Positions 9,292-17,701 are shown, numbered from the stretch's first letter. The stretch is 64,000 bases of DNA from Sphingomonas aurantiaca (GCF_003050705.1 NZ_QAOG01000005.1:186001-250000); one strand, 5' to 3'. Numbers and translations are program-made. The notes: a model not told the origin generated them from the sequence alone.

Positions 9292-10710
9292 TCATTTTTG
9301 CACCTGAACGACAACGCCCGGCGCCATCGGGTTGCCCGGCGCTATGACGAGGTACCGGCGCATGTCGCCCTTCGCGTCGTTGACGATCTGGCGGAGCGGT
9401 CCGAGCGTGTTGACGATCGCGCCGCCCGCCGGATTGGTCATGAACTTCGCCAGAGGCTGGATCACGCCGCTGCCATCAGCGCGGGAGGATAGCCCAAGGA
9501 CATAGGGCATCTTTGGGCTGAGGCCCGCAACCGCCGCCTGCAGGATCTGGACCTGGCCCTGATCGAACAGCGTGACCTGACTGCGGCCAGTCCCGGAGAG
9601 AGTCAGCTGAATCTTCATGCCGGCCTGCGCAAGCGGCACCAGGTTTGCACGGCCATTGCCTACCGCCACCGCGCCGGGGACATAGGCGACGCCTTGCGGC
9701 CCCTGACCGATCGGGATCGTCGCGATGACGGTGTTGCTGGCGGTATCGATCGCCGCGACCGCGTCGGCGTTCTCCAGCCCGACATACATCCGCGTACCGT
9801 CGCCCGACGGCCAAAGGCCGTGCGGGAGCGCGCCGACCGGGATGCTCGCGACCTGCGCGAAGTCGGTGGTGCGGAACACCTTCACGACGTTCTCGGTACC
9901 GACCGTTACATAGGCGAACTGGCCATTCTTGTTGTGGGCGATATTGACGTGGTTGGTGATCGCGCCGGTATCGAACGTCTTGAGCACCGCGAACGGCGGC
10001 TTGGCGTCGAACACCATGACCTTGCCGACGTCCTTGAGCGTCAGCCAGACCTGCTTGCCATCGGGCGTCGCGGCGATGTCAGGGCAGAACGGGCTCGCCT
10101 GCTTGACGCGACCGACGATCTTCTTCGAGGCGGTGTCGATCACGACGGTCTCGGGCGAGAAGCTTGAACAGACGTACCCGTATTTCCCGTTCGGCGAGAA
10201 GATCGTCATGCCCGGACCGTTGGGGACGGGGATGCGCGTGGTCGGCGCGAACGTCTTGCCGTCGAGCACCTGGATATAGTCCTCGCCGCGCACCGCGACC
10301 CAGACTTCGCGACCGTCGGGACGGAAGAACGCCTCGTGCGGCGAGCGTCCGACATAGGTGGTGTGCTTCACGGCGTTAGTCGCGGTGTCGATGAACGTCA
10401 CCGAGTTCGACCCGATCGAGATCACCGCCAGCGTCTTACGATCGGGCGAGAAGCCCATGCCGTGGACGAGCAGCTGTCCCTTGTAGAGCGGGCTGAGATT
10501 GGCGGGGGTCTGGTCGCCGAGCTTGATGACGCCGAGCAGCGTGTTGGTCGACGGATCGATCACCGACACGGTGTTGGAAAACTGGTCCGAGGTGTAGAAT
10601 CTGTCCTGCGCACTGACGGGGATGTCGGGGGTCGCGTTCGGTACCTGCTGGGCAAATACAGGGGCCGAGAAAGACAAGGCAGCACAGGCGGTTAGGGTCA
10701 AACGCTTCAT
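9292..10710 (-). CDS. exported YVTN-type beta-propeller protein
   Basis: A 472-residue protein with a signal peptide (cleavage near FAQQ, residue 20) and repeated propeller blades of the form NTVSVIDPSTNTLLGVI, NSVTFIDTATNAV and DAVAAIDTASNTVIATI. Each blade has the Asp-x-x-(T/S)-x-x-V pattern of YVTN/NHL-like seven-bladed propellers. Such periplasmic propellers act as binding platforms, and no catalytic residues are evident. The last ~110 residues form a non-propeller C-terminal domain. Its ATG overlaps the stop of the upstream DUF305 gene by four bases, so the pair is one operon. A metal- or redox-related role is possible from the partner but unproven. Confidence 0.85.
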   Translation of the reverse strand: MKRLTLTACAALSFSAPVFAQQVPNATPDIPVSAQDRFYTSDQFSNTVSVIDPSTNTLLGVIKLGDQTPANLSPLYKGQLLVHGMGFSPDRKTLAVISIGSNSVTFIDTATNAVKHTTYVGRSPHEAFFRPDGREVWVAVRGEDYIQVLDGKTFAPTTRIPVPNGPGMTIFSPNGKYGYVCSSFSPETVVIDTASKKIVGRVKQASPFCPDIAATPDGKQVWLTLKDVGKVMVFDAKPPFAVLKTFDTGAITNHVNIAHNKNGQFAYVTVGTENVVKVFRTTDFAQVASIPVGALPHGLWPSGDGTRMYVGLENADAVAAIDTASNTVIATIPIGQGPQGVAYVPGAVAVGNGRANLVPLAQAGMKIQLTLSGTGRSQVTLFDQGQVQILQAAVAGLSPKMPYVLGLSSRADGSGVIQPLAKFMTNPAGGAIVNTLGPLRQIVNDAKGDMRRYLVIAPGNPMAPGVVVQVQK

Positions 10711-11087
10711 AGACGGTCTCCGTGATGGGGGTGACCGGTCGCGGTCGGTTCGGTGTGAGGCGGCAACGCGCCGTCGTCGGATAGGATGCCCTGCATCACC
10801 GCGATTTCCTGGCGTTGTTCGACGATGATTCCCTGCGCAAGCCGGCGAAGGCGTTCGTCCTTGCCATAGCGCAGTTCGACTTCGGCCATGTCGATCGCGC
10901 CTTGGTGATGCGGGATCATCATCTTCGCAAAGTCGTGATCGGGATTGCCCGAATAACCGGTCATCATCGCGCCGTGCATCCGCGCCATTGCCGCATCCAT
11001 TGCCGATGCGAAGCCGTCCGTCTGGGCCAGCGTTGCTGTAGACACCGAAAGTGCCGCGATACCGAGCAGGGCAATTCCAAGTCTCAT
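10707..11087 (-). CDS. DUF305 family exported protein
   Basis: A 126-residue protein with a signal peptide (MRLGIALLGIAALSVSTATLAQ) and a DUF305 four-helix fold. The family's conserved segment HDFAKMMIPHHQGAIDMAE carries the His-His pair, and a His-rich tail (GHPHHGDRL) ends the protein. DUF305 proteins are ferritin-like periplasmic proteins, often near copper genes. ATG 11087 was chosen because GGAGAAA lies just upstream and the signal peptide begins there. A longer frame to 11249 adds 54 Arg/Ile-rich residues with no support. It is the first gene of the DUF305-propeller operon and is divergent from the LysR gene at 11261. Confidence 0.88.
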   Translation of the reverse strand: MRLGIALLGIAALSVSTATLAQTDGFASAMDAAMARMHGAMMTGYSGNPDHDFAKMMIPHHQGAIDMAEVELRYGKDERLRRLAQGIIVEQRQEIAVMQGILSDDGALPPHTEPTATGHPHHGDRL

Positions 11088-11260
11088 CAATTTCTCCAAT
11101 GCGCTCAACCTGTTCGAGCTAGGCCATATCGTCCAACGCATGGTTCTGATGATTCGTATCGACGGGACAGATCGATCTCTTTTTCGTATCAATACAATAG
11201 GAATAATGCGTTGGTTCGATCGATCAGCGGTGCGTATCTTGGTGATCAAGGAGAGCGGGC

Positions 11261-12133
11261 GTGACCCTCGAACAACTCAGGATTTTCGTTGGTGTCGCAG
11301 AGCGCGAGCACATGACGCGCGCTGCCGAAGCGCTCAATGTGACGCAGTCGGCCACAAGCGCTGCCATTGCCGCGCTTGAGGCCCGGCACGGGGTACCGCT
11401 GTTCCACCGTGTGGGCCGTGGGATCGAACTTTCCGAAGCGGGGCGCATGTTTCTAACGGAGGCACGCGCAGTGCTGGGACGCGCCTCCAGCGCCGAACTT
11501 GCGCTTGCCGAATATGCCGGGCTGGAGCGTGGCACGCTGCGGCTGGTCGCGAGCCAGACCATTGCGGGCTACTGGCTGCCTCGCCAGCTGGCGGCGTTCC
11601 ATGCGCGCTACCCGGCCATCACGATCGAGCTGGCGATCGATAACACCGAAGGGGCCGCGGCGCGCGTGCTCGACGGCGCGGTGGAACTCGGCTTCGTCGA
11701 AGGCGTGATCGACGAGCCTGCGCTCGCGCATTGGACGGTCGCGAACGACCGCATGATACTCGTGAGCGACCGCGCTGCCGACACGATCGACGAAGACTGG
11801 ATCCGCGCCGCGCGCTGGATCGTCCGCGAGCAGGGGTCGGGCACCCGCTCGTCGTTCGAAGAGGTTTTGCGTCAGCGCGGCATCGTTCCGTCGGACCTTA
11901 CCACCGCGCTGACCCTGCCGTCGAACGAGGCGGTACGTAGCGCGGTCGAGGCCGGCGCAGGCGTCGCGGTGCTGTCGCAGCATGTCGTCGCACCTGCAAT
12001 CGCGGCCGGCACGTTGCACGATCTGCCGCTCGGCCTGCCGCGACGTCCATTCTACGCGCTGCGGCACAAAGAGCGCTATCGAACCCGGGCGGCCGATGCG
12101 CTGACCGATCTCATCAGGGAGACTGGCAAGTGA
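11261..12133 (+). CDS. LysR-family transcriptional regulator
   Basis: 290 residues. Winged HTH at 1-60 (MTLEQLRIFVGVAEREHMTR, then ALNVTQSATSAAIAALE), LysR substrate-binding domain from about 88. The start is GTG with a strong ribosome site AAGGAGAG at 11248-11255. The next gene, a TDT transporter, begins inside the stop codon (GTGA overlap), so the regulator and transporter are co-transcribed. The regulator also faces the DUF305-propeller operon across a 173-base divergent region that probably holds its binding site. The effector is unknown. Confidence 0.93.
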   Translation: MTLEQLRIFVGVAEREHMTRAAEALNVTQSATSAAIAALEARHGVPLFHRVGRGIELSEAGRMFLTEARAVLGRASSAELALAEYAGLERGTLRLVASQTIAGYWLPRQLAAFHARYPAITIELAIDNTEGAAARVLDGAVELGFVEGVIDEPALAHWTVANDRMILVSDRAADTIDEDWIRAARWIVREQGSGTRSSFEEVLRQRGIVPSDLTTALTLPSNEAVRSAVEAGAGVAVLSQHVVAPAIAAGTLHDLPLGLPRRPFYALRHKERYRTRAADALTDLIRETGK

Positions 12134-13281
12134 CCCCCGATCTGAAACCCGTTCTGGGTGGCCTGAAGCCGCTCAGCCGGCTCGATTCTCCGCGCGAGAT
12201 GATCCGGCAGTTCACCCCCAACTGGTTCGCCGCGACGATGGGTACCGGCATCCTCGCGCTCGCCTTGCCGCAGGTGCCGGGCGTCGGCGCATCGCTGCAC
12301 CCGGTCGGCGAGGCGCTGTGGTATTTCAACATCGCACTCTTCACACTGTTCGCCGGGCTCTACACCGCGCGCTGGACGATGTTCGCGCACGAAGCGCGGC
12401 GGATCTTCGGGCACAACACCGTGTCGATGTTCATCGGCACGATCCCGATGGGGCTGGCGACGATCATCAACGGGTGTCTCGCGTTCGGCCTGCCGCGGTT
12501 CGGCGCGGGCGTGATCCCGATCGCCGAGACGCTGTGGTGGATCGACGTCGCGATGTCGCTCTCCTGCGGGGTGGCGATCCCGTATCTCATGTTCACCCGG
12601 CACGAACATTCGCTCGACGGCATGACCGCGGTGTGGCTGCTGCCGGTGGTCGCGGCGGAGGTCGCAGGTGCGAGCGGAGGCCTGCTCGCCCCGCATCTGG
12701 CGGACGCGCATCACCAGTTCGTCGTGCTCGCGACTTCGTATGTCCTCTGGGCCTATTCGGTGCCGGTAGCGTTCGGCATTCTCGCGATCCTGATCCTGCG
12801 GATGGCGCTCCATAAGCTGCCGCACGAGAGCATGGCCGCATCGAGCTGGCTCGCGCTCGGCCCGATCGGCACCGGTGCGCTCGGGATGCTGGTGCTCGGC
12901 AGCGACGCGCCCGCGATCCTCGCCGCCAACGGGCTTGGCTCGATCGGCGCGGTGGCGCAGGGGATCGGCACGATTGCCGGGCTGTTACTCTGGGGCTTCG
13001 GGCTGTGGTGGCTGGCGCTCGCGACGCTGATCACGATCCGCTACTGGCGCGCGGGTATCCCGTTCAACCTCGGCTGGTGGGGCTACACCTTCCCGCTCGG
13101 CGTCTACACGGTGGCCACGTTCAAGCTCGGCGCGACGCTCCAGCTCGGCTTTTTCGGGATCGTCGGCACCTTCCTCACCATCGCGCTGGCAGCGATGTGG
13201 CTGCTAGTCGGCGCCAAGACGGTCGCGGGTGGTTGGCGCGGCAACTTGTTCGTGTCACCCTGCATTGCCACGCCGAACTGA
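12130..13281 (+). CDS. TDT-family transporter (TehA/Mae1/SLAC1-like)
   Basis: 383 residues with ten predicted membrane helices. It matches the tellurite-resistance/dicarboxylate transporter (SLAC1-like) fold: FTPNWFAATMGTGILALAL at the start of TM1 is the family signature, and an FNLGWWGYTFPLGVYTVAT segment near residue 315 is the conserved C-terminal block. Members carry malate, sulfite or other small anions, and the substrate cannot be read from sequence. It starts with GTG inside the stop codon of the upstream LysR gene. Confidence 0.9.
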   Translation: MTPDLKPVLGGLKPLSRLDSPREMIRQFTPNWFAATMGTGILALALPQVPGVGASLHPVGEALWYFNIALFTLFAGLYTARWTMFAHEARRIFGHNTVSMFIGTIPMGLATIINGCLAFGLPRFGAGVIPIAETLWWIDVAMSLSCGVAIPYLMFTRHEHSLDGMTAVWLLPVVAAEVAGASGGLLAPHLADAHHQFVVLATSYVLWAYSVPVAFGILAILILRMALHKLPHESMAASSWLALGPIGTGALGMLVLGSDAPAILAANGLGSIGAVAQGIGTIAGLLLWGFGLWWLALATLITIRYWRAGIPFNLGWWGYTFPLGVYTVATFKLGATLQLGFFGIVGTFLTIALAAMWLLVGAKTVAGGWRGNLFVSPCIATPN

Positions 13282-13578
13282 TCTCTTTCAACACTGTGCG
13301 ATAAACAGGTGTTTTCCGACATGGCGGGTCACTCGCCACTCACTCAACAGAGGGATGCCTGGGATGGGTCACGGAGCCGCGCATTGTGTTGGCGTAGGAT
13401 GTTTTGCGAGAAGCCGCCGCTCACACCTTTGCGGAAGAACGGCATGAGTTGGTCGAGAGCTGCCGCCAGCGTGCCGGCGGCGCTGACGCATAGTCAGCCG
13501 TTCGCGCGATTGATGCGGCCTCCCGGAAGCGAACGGTCGTTCACATTGCATTCGCCAGTGTCCGGCGCACTCAACGGC

Positions 13579-13618
13579 GGACCAGAATCTGATACCGATT
13601 GGTATCACATTCTGGTCC
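13579..13618. promoter_or_regulatory. near-perfect 40-base palindrome, operator-like
   Basis: Two 18-base arms (13579-13596 and 13601-13618) match as inverted repeats with one mismatch around the spacer GATT. The core is TGATACC-GATT-GGTATCA, flanked by GGACCAGAAT and ATTCTGG. Core sequences of this kind are typical of LacI/GntR-type operators, but there is no obvious target gene: the TDT gene ends 298 bases upstream and the next gene starts 231 bases downstream. It may instead be a recombination site or an orphaned operator. Confidence 0.7.
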
Positions 13619-13650
13619 ACAGTTATCGGCGGTCTCAGCCATATATCGAA

Positions 13651-13798
13651 ACGACCCAGAACCGGTCATTCGCGCGCCCTTCCCCGCTCCCCAACTTCAG
13701 ACATTCGTTCATCTCCGCGCTGAATGCCCTTGGCGCATGATCGGCCGTCATGGATGTCGTGAAGGGGCAGGAAAGCGGACTGGCGGCTTTTGGGGAGT
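13651..13798 (+). repeat. dispersed intergenic repeat, full-length copy A1
   Basis: Shares three blocks, in order and with the same spacing, with the copies at 36421-36563 and 61256-61392: CCAACTTCAGACATTCGTTC; GGCGCATGATC then CCGTCATGGATGTCGTGAA; and GGAAAGCGGAC then GGCGGCTTT. It lies downstream of the TDT gene and 50 bases before the next small gene. It has no coding frame conserved between copies. Confidence 0.88.
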
Positions 13799-13849
13799 TC
13801 GGTAAAAAGCGGACACCATACCAGGTATCGTAGCTTGCCCGGAGGCTCG

Positions 13850-14161
13850 ATGTTCACCGTCCGTTACAACGCAACGATCTCGCCAGATCACGTTCGGCTT
13901 ACCAACATCGCCACAGGTCAGACCGTCGCCCGCGCGGCTCCCCGACCGTTCTCATCTCAACACCGCATGATTGCTAACCCAGAGGCTGCCGCTTTGTTTC
14001 TGGGAAATTTGATACGGGAGGTTGAGGGGCGGAGGCGCTGGCTTCGGTTCTTTCCGACCATTACCATCACAATTTCCGGCGAGCCTCGAACGAAGTTGGA
14101 CCAGGAAGAGGTCAAGCACCTTTTCGTGAACCAAGGGTTCGCTCGGGTTCGGGTAGTCTGA
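13850..14161 (+). CDS. small hypothetical protein, 103 aa
   Basis: ATG 13850 has a ribosome site GGAGG at 13841-13845. It is a soluble mixed alpha/beta protein beginning MFTVRYNATISPDHVRLTN. Its order of segments (PFSSQHRMIANPEAAALFLG, a basic loop, TITITISGEPRTKLDQEEV, then RVRVV) is faintly like a central piece of actin-like MreB proteins, but this is a pattern impression and no name is claimed. It stands alone after repeat copy A1. Confidence 0.6.
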   Translation: MFTVRYNATISPDHVRLTNIATGQTVARAAPRPFSSQHRMIANPEAAALFLGNLIREVEGRRRWLRFFPTITITISGEPRTKLDQEEVKHLFVNQGFARVRVV

Positions 14162-14348
14162 TTCGCCGAACGACCGGGTTGGAAGGAAAGCGATCCGGCT
14201 GCTTTCGAGCTGTAGCCCCAACTTTGTCTTCCTCACATATTTCAACCAATATTCTTGACTGCTAGCGCCGTCTGGAGTCATCCTTGGAGCCACTCGCGTG
14301 AACGAACGCCGCCAATCGGGATCATCCCAGCAATTAGGTAGAACCTAA

Positions 14349-14582
14349 ATCCATCGGCCAGAATACGAGCAGATACTTATCTTTATAATAGGCATTATAT
14401 TTGCTGTACTAAATATAAAGAAAGGGTTCAGAACTGGATATATCAAACTGACGATATTATACGTCAACGATAGATGGTTATTCTCCCGTGACGAGCAGAC
14501 GTTTTTATTTTGGTTTACCGTCGCATTCGACGCATTCATGATAATTGTATGCATATGGTTGAGCATTAAGTTGCTGCCGTAA
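14349..14582 (+). pseudogene. low-GC small membrane protein lacking a start codon
   Basis: An open frame of 77 codons between TAA 14346 and TAA 14580 with no ATG, GTG or TTG before the first membrane helix. The sequence runs PEYEQILIFIIGIIFAV, then NIKKGFRTGY, DEQTFLFWFTVAFDA and FMIIVCIWLSIKLLP, which gives two membrane helices with a conserved-looking RDEQTFLFW turn as in short sphingomonad membrane proteins (recalled). Base composition is about 35-38% GC, far below its neighbours. Probably a horizontally acquired gene that lost its 5' end, or a gene using an unusual start. The opposite-strand frame 14345-14788 is not credible. Confidence 0.5.
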
Positions 14583-14660
14583 ATGACGCGGGATATGTTT
14601 CGCAATGCCGCCTGTATTATACGGGCCGTGCGCGTTTGAACGGAAGCGGAATGTCCGAAT

Positions 14661-14693
14661 TGGGGAGGAAAGCGGACGGGCGGCTTTTGGGCT
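14661..14693 (+). repeat. dispersed repeat, right-half module
   Basis: GGGGAGGAAAGCGGACGGGC followed by GGCTTTTGGGC is the right-end module of the family seen at 13780, 16110, 23490, 36540 and 61372. Similar short pieces lie at 14999-15012 (GTAAGCGGACATTGG) and 15440-15465 (GGGCAGGAAGGCGGACC). Confidence 0.65.
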
Positions 14694-14720
14694 GAAAGCG
14701 CAGCTTGGTGACCATCTAGA

Positions 14721-14954
14721 TCAGGAACGATCTCGCCATAGATGGATGAGCAGCCAAATCGCTGCGATATTGATTCCAGCCGCTCCAAGCGCGATCAGCA
14801 ACAAACTAAGGTTGCGCTCGTGATCTGTAGGGCAGCTAAGCCCGCCGCCAGGAAGGCAGTCGCCCATAATTGGACCGAGCATTGTCATCGCAGCCAACAG
14901 CCAGATCGCTACTGTCAAAACCACCACCGAACCCAAATAGCTTCGTTTTTGCAT
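14721..14954 (-). CDS. small two-helix membrane protein, 77 aa
   Basis: ATG 14954 begins MQKRSYLGSVVVLTVAIWLL, giving TM1 at residues 7-26. A short Cys-containing loop follows (MGDCLPGGGLSCPTDHERN), then TM2 at about 49-68 and a charged tail. The two loop Cys could form a disulfide outside the membrane. A longer frame to 15119 adds 55 residues that read as repeat sequence. Similar short proteins occur in sphingomonads (recalled), with unknown function. Confidence 0.6.
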   Translation of the reverse strand: MQKRSYLGSVVVLTVAIWLLAAMTMLGPIMGDCLPGGGLSCPTDHERNLSLLLIALGAAGINIAAIWLLIHLWRDRS

Positions 14955-15049
14955 CAGACCTCCGACAGCAAGGATGGCCCTTACGGATGGCCGGGATGGA
15001 AAGGTAAGCGGACATTGGAGCATCGCGACAGCAGCGCTACGACGGTGCC

Positions 15050-15421
15050 ATGGGAACAACTCAAAATCAGCCCCCGGCGACCCTTGGCCTTTGGGGCGAC
15101 GGAGACGAGATCGCAGCAATAGAAGAGGTCGAAGAGCGGTTCGGTGTGAAACTGGATACCTCTACTGCCGCCAGTTGGTTGACGGTTGGCGATGCCTTCG
15201 CTGCCCTCCAGCGAGCCCTACCACCGAATGAGGAACAAACGGCGGAGACATGGTTGACGTTCGCAACAGCCATTTCTATCGAGACGGGTGTCGATCCACG
15301 TTATGTGCAGCCAACGACGCTCCTGCTTGGCACTCGTCGGTTCGGTTGGCGGGCCTCGCTTGTCGTGGCAGCCTTATCCGGTCTGCTTCTAGCGCTCATC
15401 ACAAGGTGCGATGTCTGGTAA
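15050..15421 (+). CDS. hypothetical protein with C-terminal membrane helix, 123 aa
   Basis: An acidic helical N-terminal region (IEEVEERFGVKLDTSTAASW, then LTVGDAFAALQRALP) resembles the helix order of acyl-carrier-like proteins but has no DSL serine for phosphopantetheine. The central part is FATAISIETGVDPRYV. A basic stretch (LGTRRFGWRAS) is followed by one membrane helix at about residues 101-117, so it is probably anchored with the N-terminus in the cytoplasm. No family name is recognised. Its 5' end overlaps in position with the opposite-strand frame that extends the 77-residue gene, which supports the shorter start of that gene. Confidence 0.6.
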   Translation: MGTTQNQPPATLGLWGDGDEIAAIEEVEERFGVKLDTSTAASWLTVGDAFAALQRALPPNEEQTAETWLTFATAISIETGVDPRYVQPTTLLLGTRRFGWRASLVVAALSGLLLALITRCDVW

Positions 15422-15620
15422 CGGGCTCAAGCGTAATGGCCGGTTTGGGCAGGAAGGCGGACCTTCTGCTTTGGAGGCCACACTCCAGGAAACCGACCAG
15501 TGAATGGGTATCCTAGATGCATCAATTTATTGTATCGCCGTAGCCCTCGGTTTCCTGCCGTCTTGGGCAGATTAGAAATCCGTGAGTTTTGCATCACGGT
15601 TTCGGAAGATCGGCTCTTCG

Positions 15621-15998
15621 CTAGCGCTTGGGTTTAGACAGGCGCCGCAGATAGTCCCACGTCCGCACGCCATAATCTGGATCAGAAGGCTCCAGTAACG
15701 ACGCAATGAACCTGTCGCCCGGATGCTGGCCCTTTTGGATCATGCGTGCGAGGTATGACGCGTTCTGCGCAGGCGATGAGACCAAGTAATATACAGCCAT
15801 TCCGGCGCTTAATATCGCCAAAGTTCCCAAAGCGAACAGCGAGGGCAGGAAGGGTTCACGAGACCTCATCGGTAGCATGTTGACGACCGGCTCAACCCCG
15901 CGCCGAAAGGCGCAACTCAAGCCAACGATCAATGCTAAACCGACGGATATTGCCGCTAAGCGGCCGGCATCTCGAATTTTGAGGTCTTGATACCGCAT
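15621..15998 (-). CDS. hypothetical membrane protein, 125 aa
   Basis: ATG 15998 (MRYQDLKIRDAGRLAAISVG) follows GGTGGGA. There are two membrane helices at about residues 14-32 and 52-72, then a soluble C-terminal part with ARMIQKGQHPGDRFIASLLE and a basic end. The longer frame to 16100 adds a Ser/Arg/His-rich stretch without support. Function not recognised. Confidence 0.55.
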   Translation of the reverse strand: MRYQDLKIRDAGRLAAISVGLALIVGLSCAFRRGVEPVVNMLPMRSREPFLPSLFALGTLAILSAGMAVYYLVSSPAQNASYLARMIQKGQHPGDRFIASLLEPSDPDYGVRTWDYLRRLSKPKR

Positions 15999-16100
15999 GG
16001 TCCCACCATGCCGAAGCTGCACAACGCCTGCAATGGGATGACTGCTACTCCGTCGGCTGAGGCGAACTCGCTGATGCAAAACTTTTGATTTTTGCATCAC

Positions 16101-16180
16101 GAATGGCTGGATGGGGCAGGAAAGCGGACGGGCGGCTTACGGAGCGGTTTATTGCGATAGCAGACATAGCGGGGCGAGGT
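16101..16180 (+). repeat. dispersed repeat, right-half module with GCGATAGC end
   Basis: GAATGGCTGGATGGGGCAGG, AAAGCGGACGGGCGGCTTAC and a tail ATTGCGATAGCAGACAT. The same order (GGAAAGCGGAC, then GGCTTAC/TTTC, then GCGATAGCCGAC) recurs at 23488-23545, 26711-26768 and 54978-55027. Confidence 0.7.
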
Positions 16181-16237
16181 CTCTTTCCAAACACCATGGT
16201 ATTTCTGGAAAGTTAAGCCTGTAAGCCGATGTCGCCT

Positions 16238-16675
16238 TTAGGGCTCTTCTCCCGCGTGTTCCCGATCAAACATCTCCCGTGATGCGCGAAAGCTGTCGAC
16301 GTTCTCGACGATCCACGTCCAAAGTGGAACCATCCTGACCAGGAGCTTCAGTCCAGTTTCGGACAGAGCATATTCTACATGAGGAACGACCTCCTCGAAG
16401 TCGTGACGCACCACCAATCCATCGCGCTCCAGATGACGCAGCGTGCGCGTCAGCATCCGCTGGGTAATACCGTGCATCCGTCGGCCAATTTCCGCATGGC
16501 GAAGCTGGCCGTACACGCCGAGCGTATGGATGACACCAAGCGACCAACGGTTGCCGGCATGGGCCAACACCTCACGGCGAACCCCGTCGTCATCGTCCCG
16601 CAGGCCATCACAAACTGTTTGCGAATATTGGAGGATGTCGTCCTGGCTTAGAGATTTAACGGCAGTATCACGCAT
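16238..16675 (-). CDS. HxlR-family transcriptional regulator
   Basis: About 145 residues. The winged HTH of HxlR type spans roughly 35-115: AGNRWSLGVIHTLGVYGQLR, then EIGRRMHGITQRMLTRTLRH and LERDGLVVRHDFEEVVPHVE, the family's canonical run. ATG 16675 was chosen; a GTG at 16690 would add MKDGY. It is divergent from an NmrA-like reductase. A perfect 19-base inverted repeat (16712-16730) in between is the likely operator. Such regulators often sense reactive electrophiles or quinones through Cys. Here the only visible Cys is near the N-terminus (QTVCDGL). Confidence 0.92.
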   Translation of the reverse strand: MRDTAVKSLSQDDILQYSQTVCDGLRDDDDGVRREVLAHAGNRWSLGVIHTLGVYGQLRHAEIGRRMHGITQRMLTRTLRHLERDGLVVRHDFEEVVPHVEYALSETGLKLLVRMVPLWTWIVENVDSFRASREMFDREHAGEEP

Positions 16676-16711
16676 GTACCCATCTTTCACGCTTGCCCGT
16701 GGCTTGCCAGA

Positions 16712-16730
16712 TCACCGTCATCCACGGTGA
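16712..16730. promoter_or_regulatory. inverted-repeat operator between HxlR and NmrA-like genes
   Basis: TCACCGT-CATCC-ACGGTGA, a perfect 7-bp inverted repeat with a 5-base spacer, centred between the two divergent genes. Because it covers the alternative GTG start at 16727 of the reductase, it argues for the ATG at 16745. HxlR dimers bind sites of this size. Confidence 0.65.
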
Positions 16731-16744
16731 AACGAGTTAGAACG

Positions 16745-17701
16745 ATGAACGATACAGTCTCCAACGTGAAATCACGCAATATCCTCGTTCTGGGTGCCGG
16801 CGAGCTTGGCATGCCAGTGCTCCGCAACCTCGCGCGTCACGCCAAGGGCATCGACGGTGCCAAGATCAGCGTCCTTCTCCGCGAGAGTGCCGTCGAGTCG
16901 GGCGATCCCTCCAAGCAGCGTGACATCGCCGAAATCCGCGAAGCCGGGATCGAGATCGTGCTCGGCGACCTAGTGAACGACACGATCGATGAGCTGGCAT
17001 CGCTCTTCTCGGACTATGACACGGTGATCGGCTGCGCGGGCTACGCAGCCGGGATCAACACGCCGATAAAGCTCGCCAAGGCGGCGCTGCAATCCGGTAT
17101 CCCGCGCTATTTCCCCTGGCAGTTCGGCGTCGACTTCGAGGCGATCGGCCGCGGCGGGCCGCAGGACATCTTCGATGCGCAGCTCGACGTGCGCGAGCTG
17201 CTGCGCTCGCAGGACAAGACCGAGTGGGTCATCATCTCCACGGGCATGTTCATGAGCTACCTGTTCGAACCGGACTTTGGTGTCGTCGATCTGGAGAATA
17301 GCGAAGTTCACGCGCTCGGCAGCCTTGATACCGCTGTGACGCTAACGACGCCGAATGACATCGGTTTGCTGACTGCCGAGATCGTGTTCTTCGAGCCGAC
17401 GATCCGCAACGAGATCGTCTTCCTGGCCGGTGACACCGTCAGTTATGGTGAGGTCGCGGACAAATTGGAGGTGGCACTGGGCCGGGCCTTCAAGCGGTCG
17501 GTTTGGACCGTGCCTTTCCTGATGGAAGAGCTGGCGAACGATCCGAAAAACATGATGCGCAAGTACCGTGCCGCCTTCGCCATCGGTCGCGGTGTGTCCT
17601 GGCCGAAGGCAGGCACGTTCAATGATCGGCAGGGTCTTCCGGTCACCGACGTTGCGGCCCTGATCGATGCCGATCTGCGAGGGGCGCGACAAGAAAAGTG
17701 A
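16745..17701 (+). CDS. NmrA-like / isoflavone-reductase-like NAD(P)-binding protein
   Basis: 318 residues. The Rossmann N-terminus NILVLGAGELGMPVLRNLAR (GxGxxG variant) is followed by a Lys/Arg-poor loop and VIGCAGYAAGINTPIKLAKA. The middle contains YFPWQFGVDFEAIGRGGPQD, as in the aromatic-alcohol-reductase/NmrA group, and ISTGMFMSYLFEPDFG. It most likely reduces an aromatic or quinone-like substrate with NADPH or acts as a redox sensor. The substrate is unknown. It is controlled by the divergent HxlR gene through the operator at 16712-16730. Confidence 0.85.
   Translation: MNDTVSNVKSRNILVLGAGELGMPVLRNLARHAKGIDGAKISVLLRESAVESGDPSKQRDIAEIREAGIEIVLGDLVNDTIDELASLFSDYDTVIGCAGYAAGINTPIKLAKAALQSGIPRYFPWQFGVDFEAIGRGGPQDIFDAQLDVRELLRSQDKTEWVIISTGMFMSYLFEPDFGVVDLENSEVHALGSLDTAVTLTTPNDIGLLTAEIVFFEPTIRNEIVFLAGDTVSYGEVADKLEVALGRAFKRSVWTVPFLMEELANDPKNMMRKYRAAFAIGRGVSWPKAGTFNDRQGLPVTDVAALIDADLRGARQEK

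Larger units (their letters stand above)
13282..13849. other. 568-base non-coding gap with palindrome and full-length repeat
   Basis: Holds a 40-base palindrome (13579-13618) and one full-length copy of the dispersed repeat (13651-13798). The stretch 13282-13578 has no gene that I can support. The minus-strand frame 13369-13620 reads through the palindrome and has no ribosome site. Confidence 0.6.

Noticed and set aside
12318..12815. 165-codon plus-strand frame inside the TDT transporter gene
   Set aside because: Out-of-frame shadow rich in Arg; the transporter frame has full membrane-helix structure.
14345..14788. 147-codon minus-strand frame
   Set aside because: It reads through repeat module 14661-14693 and through the antisense of the membrane remnant; no ribosome site.
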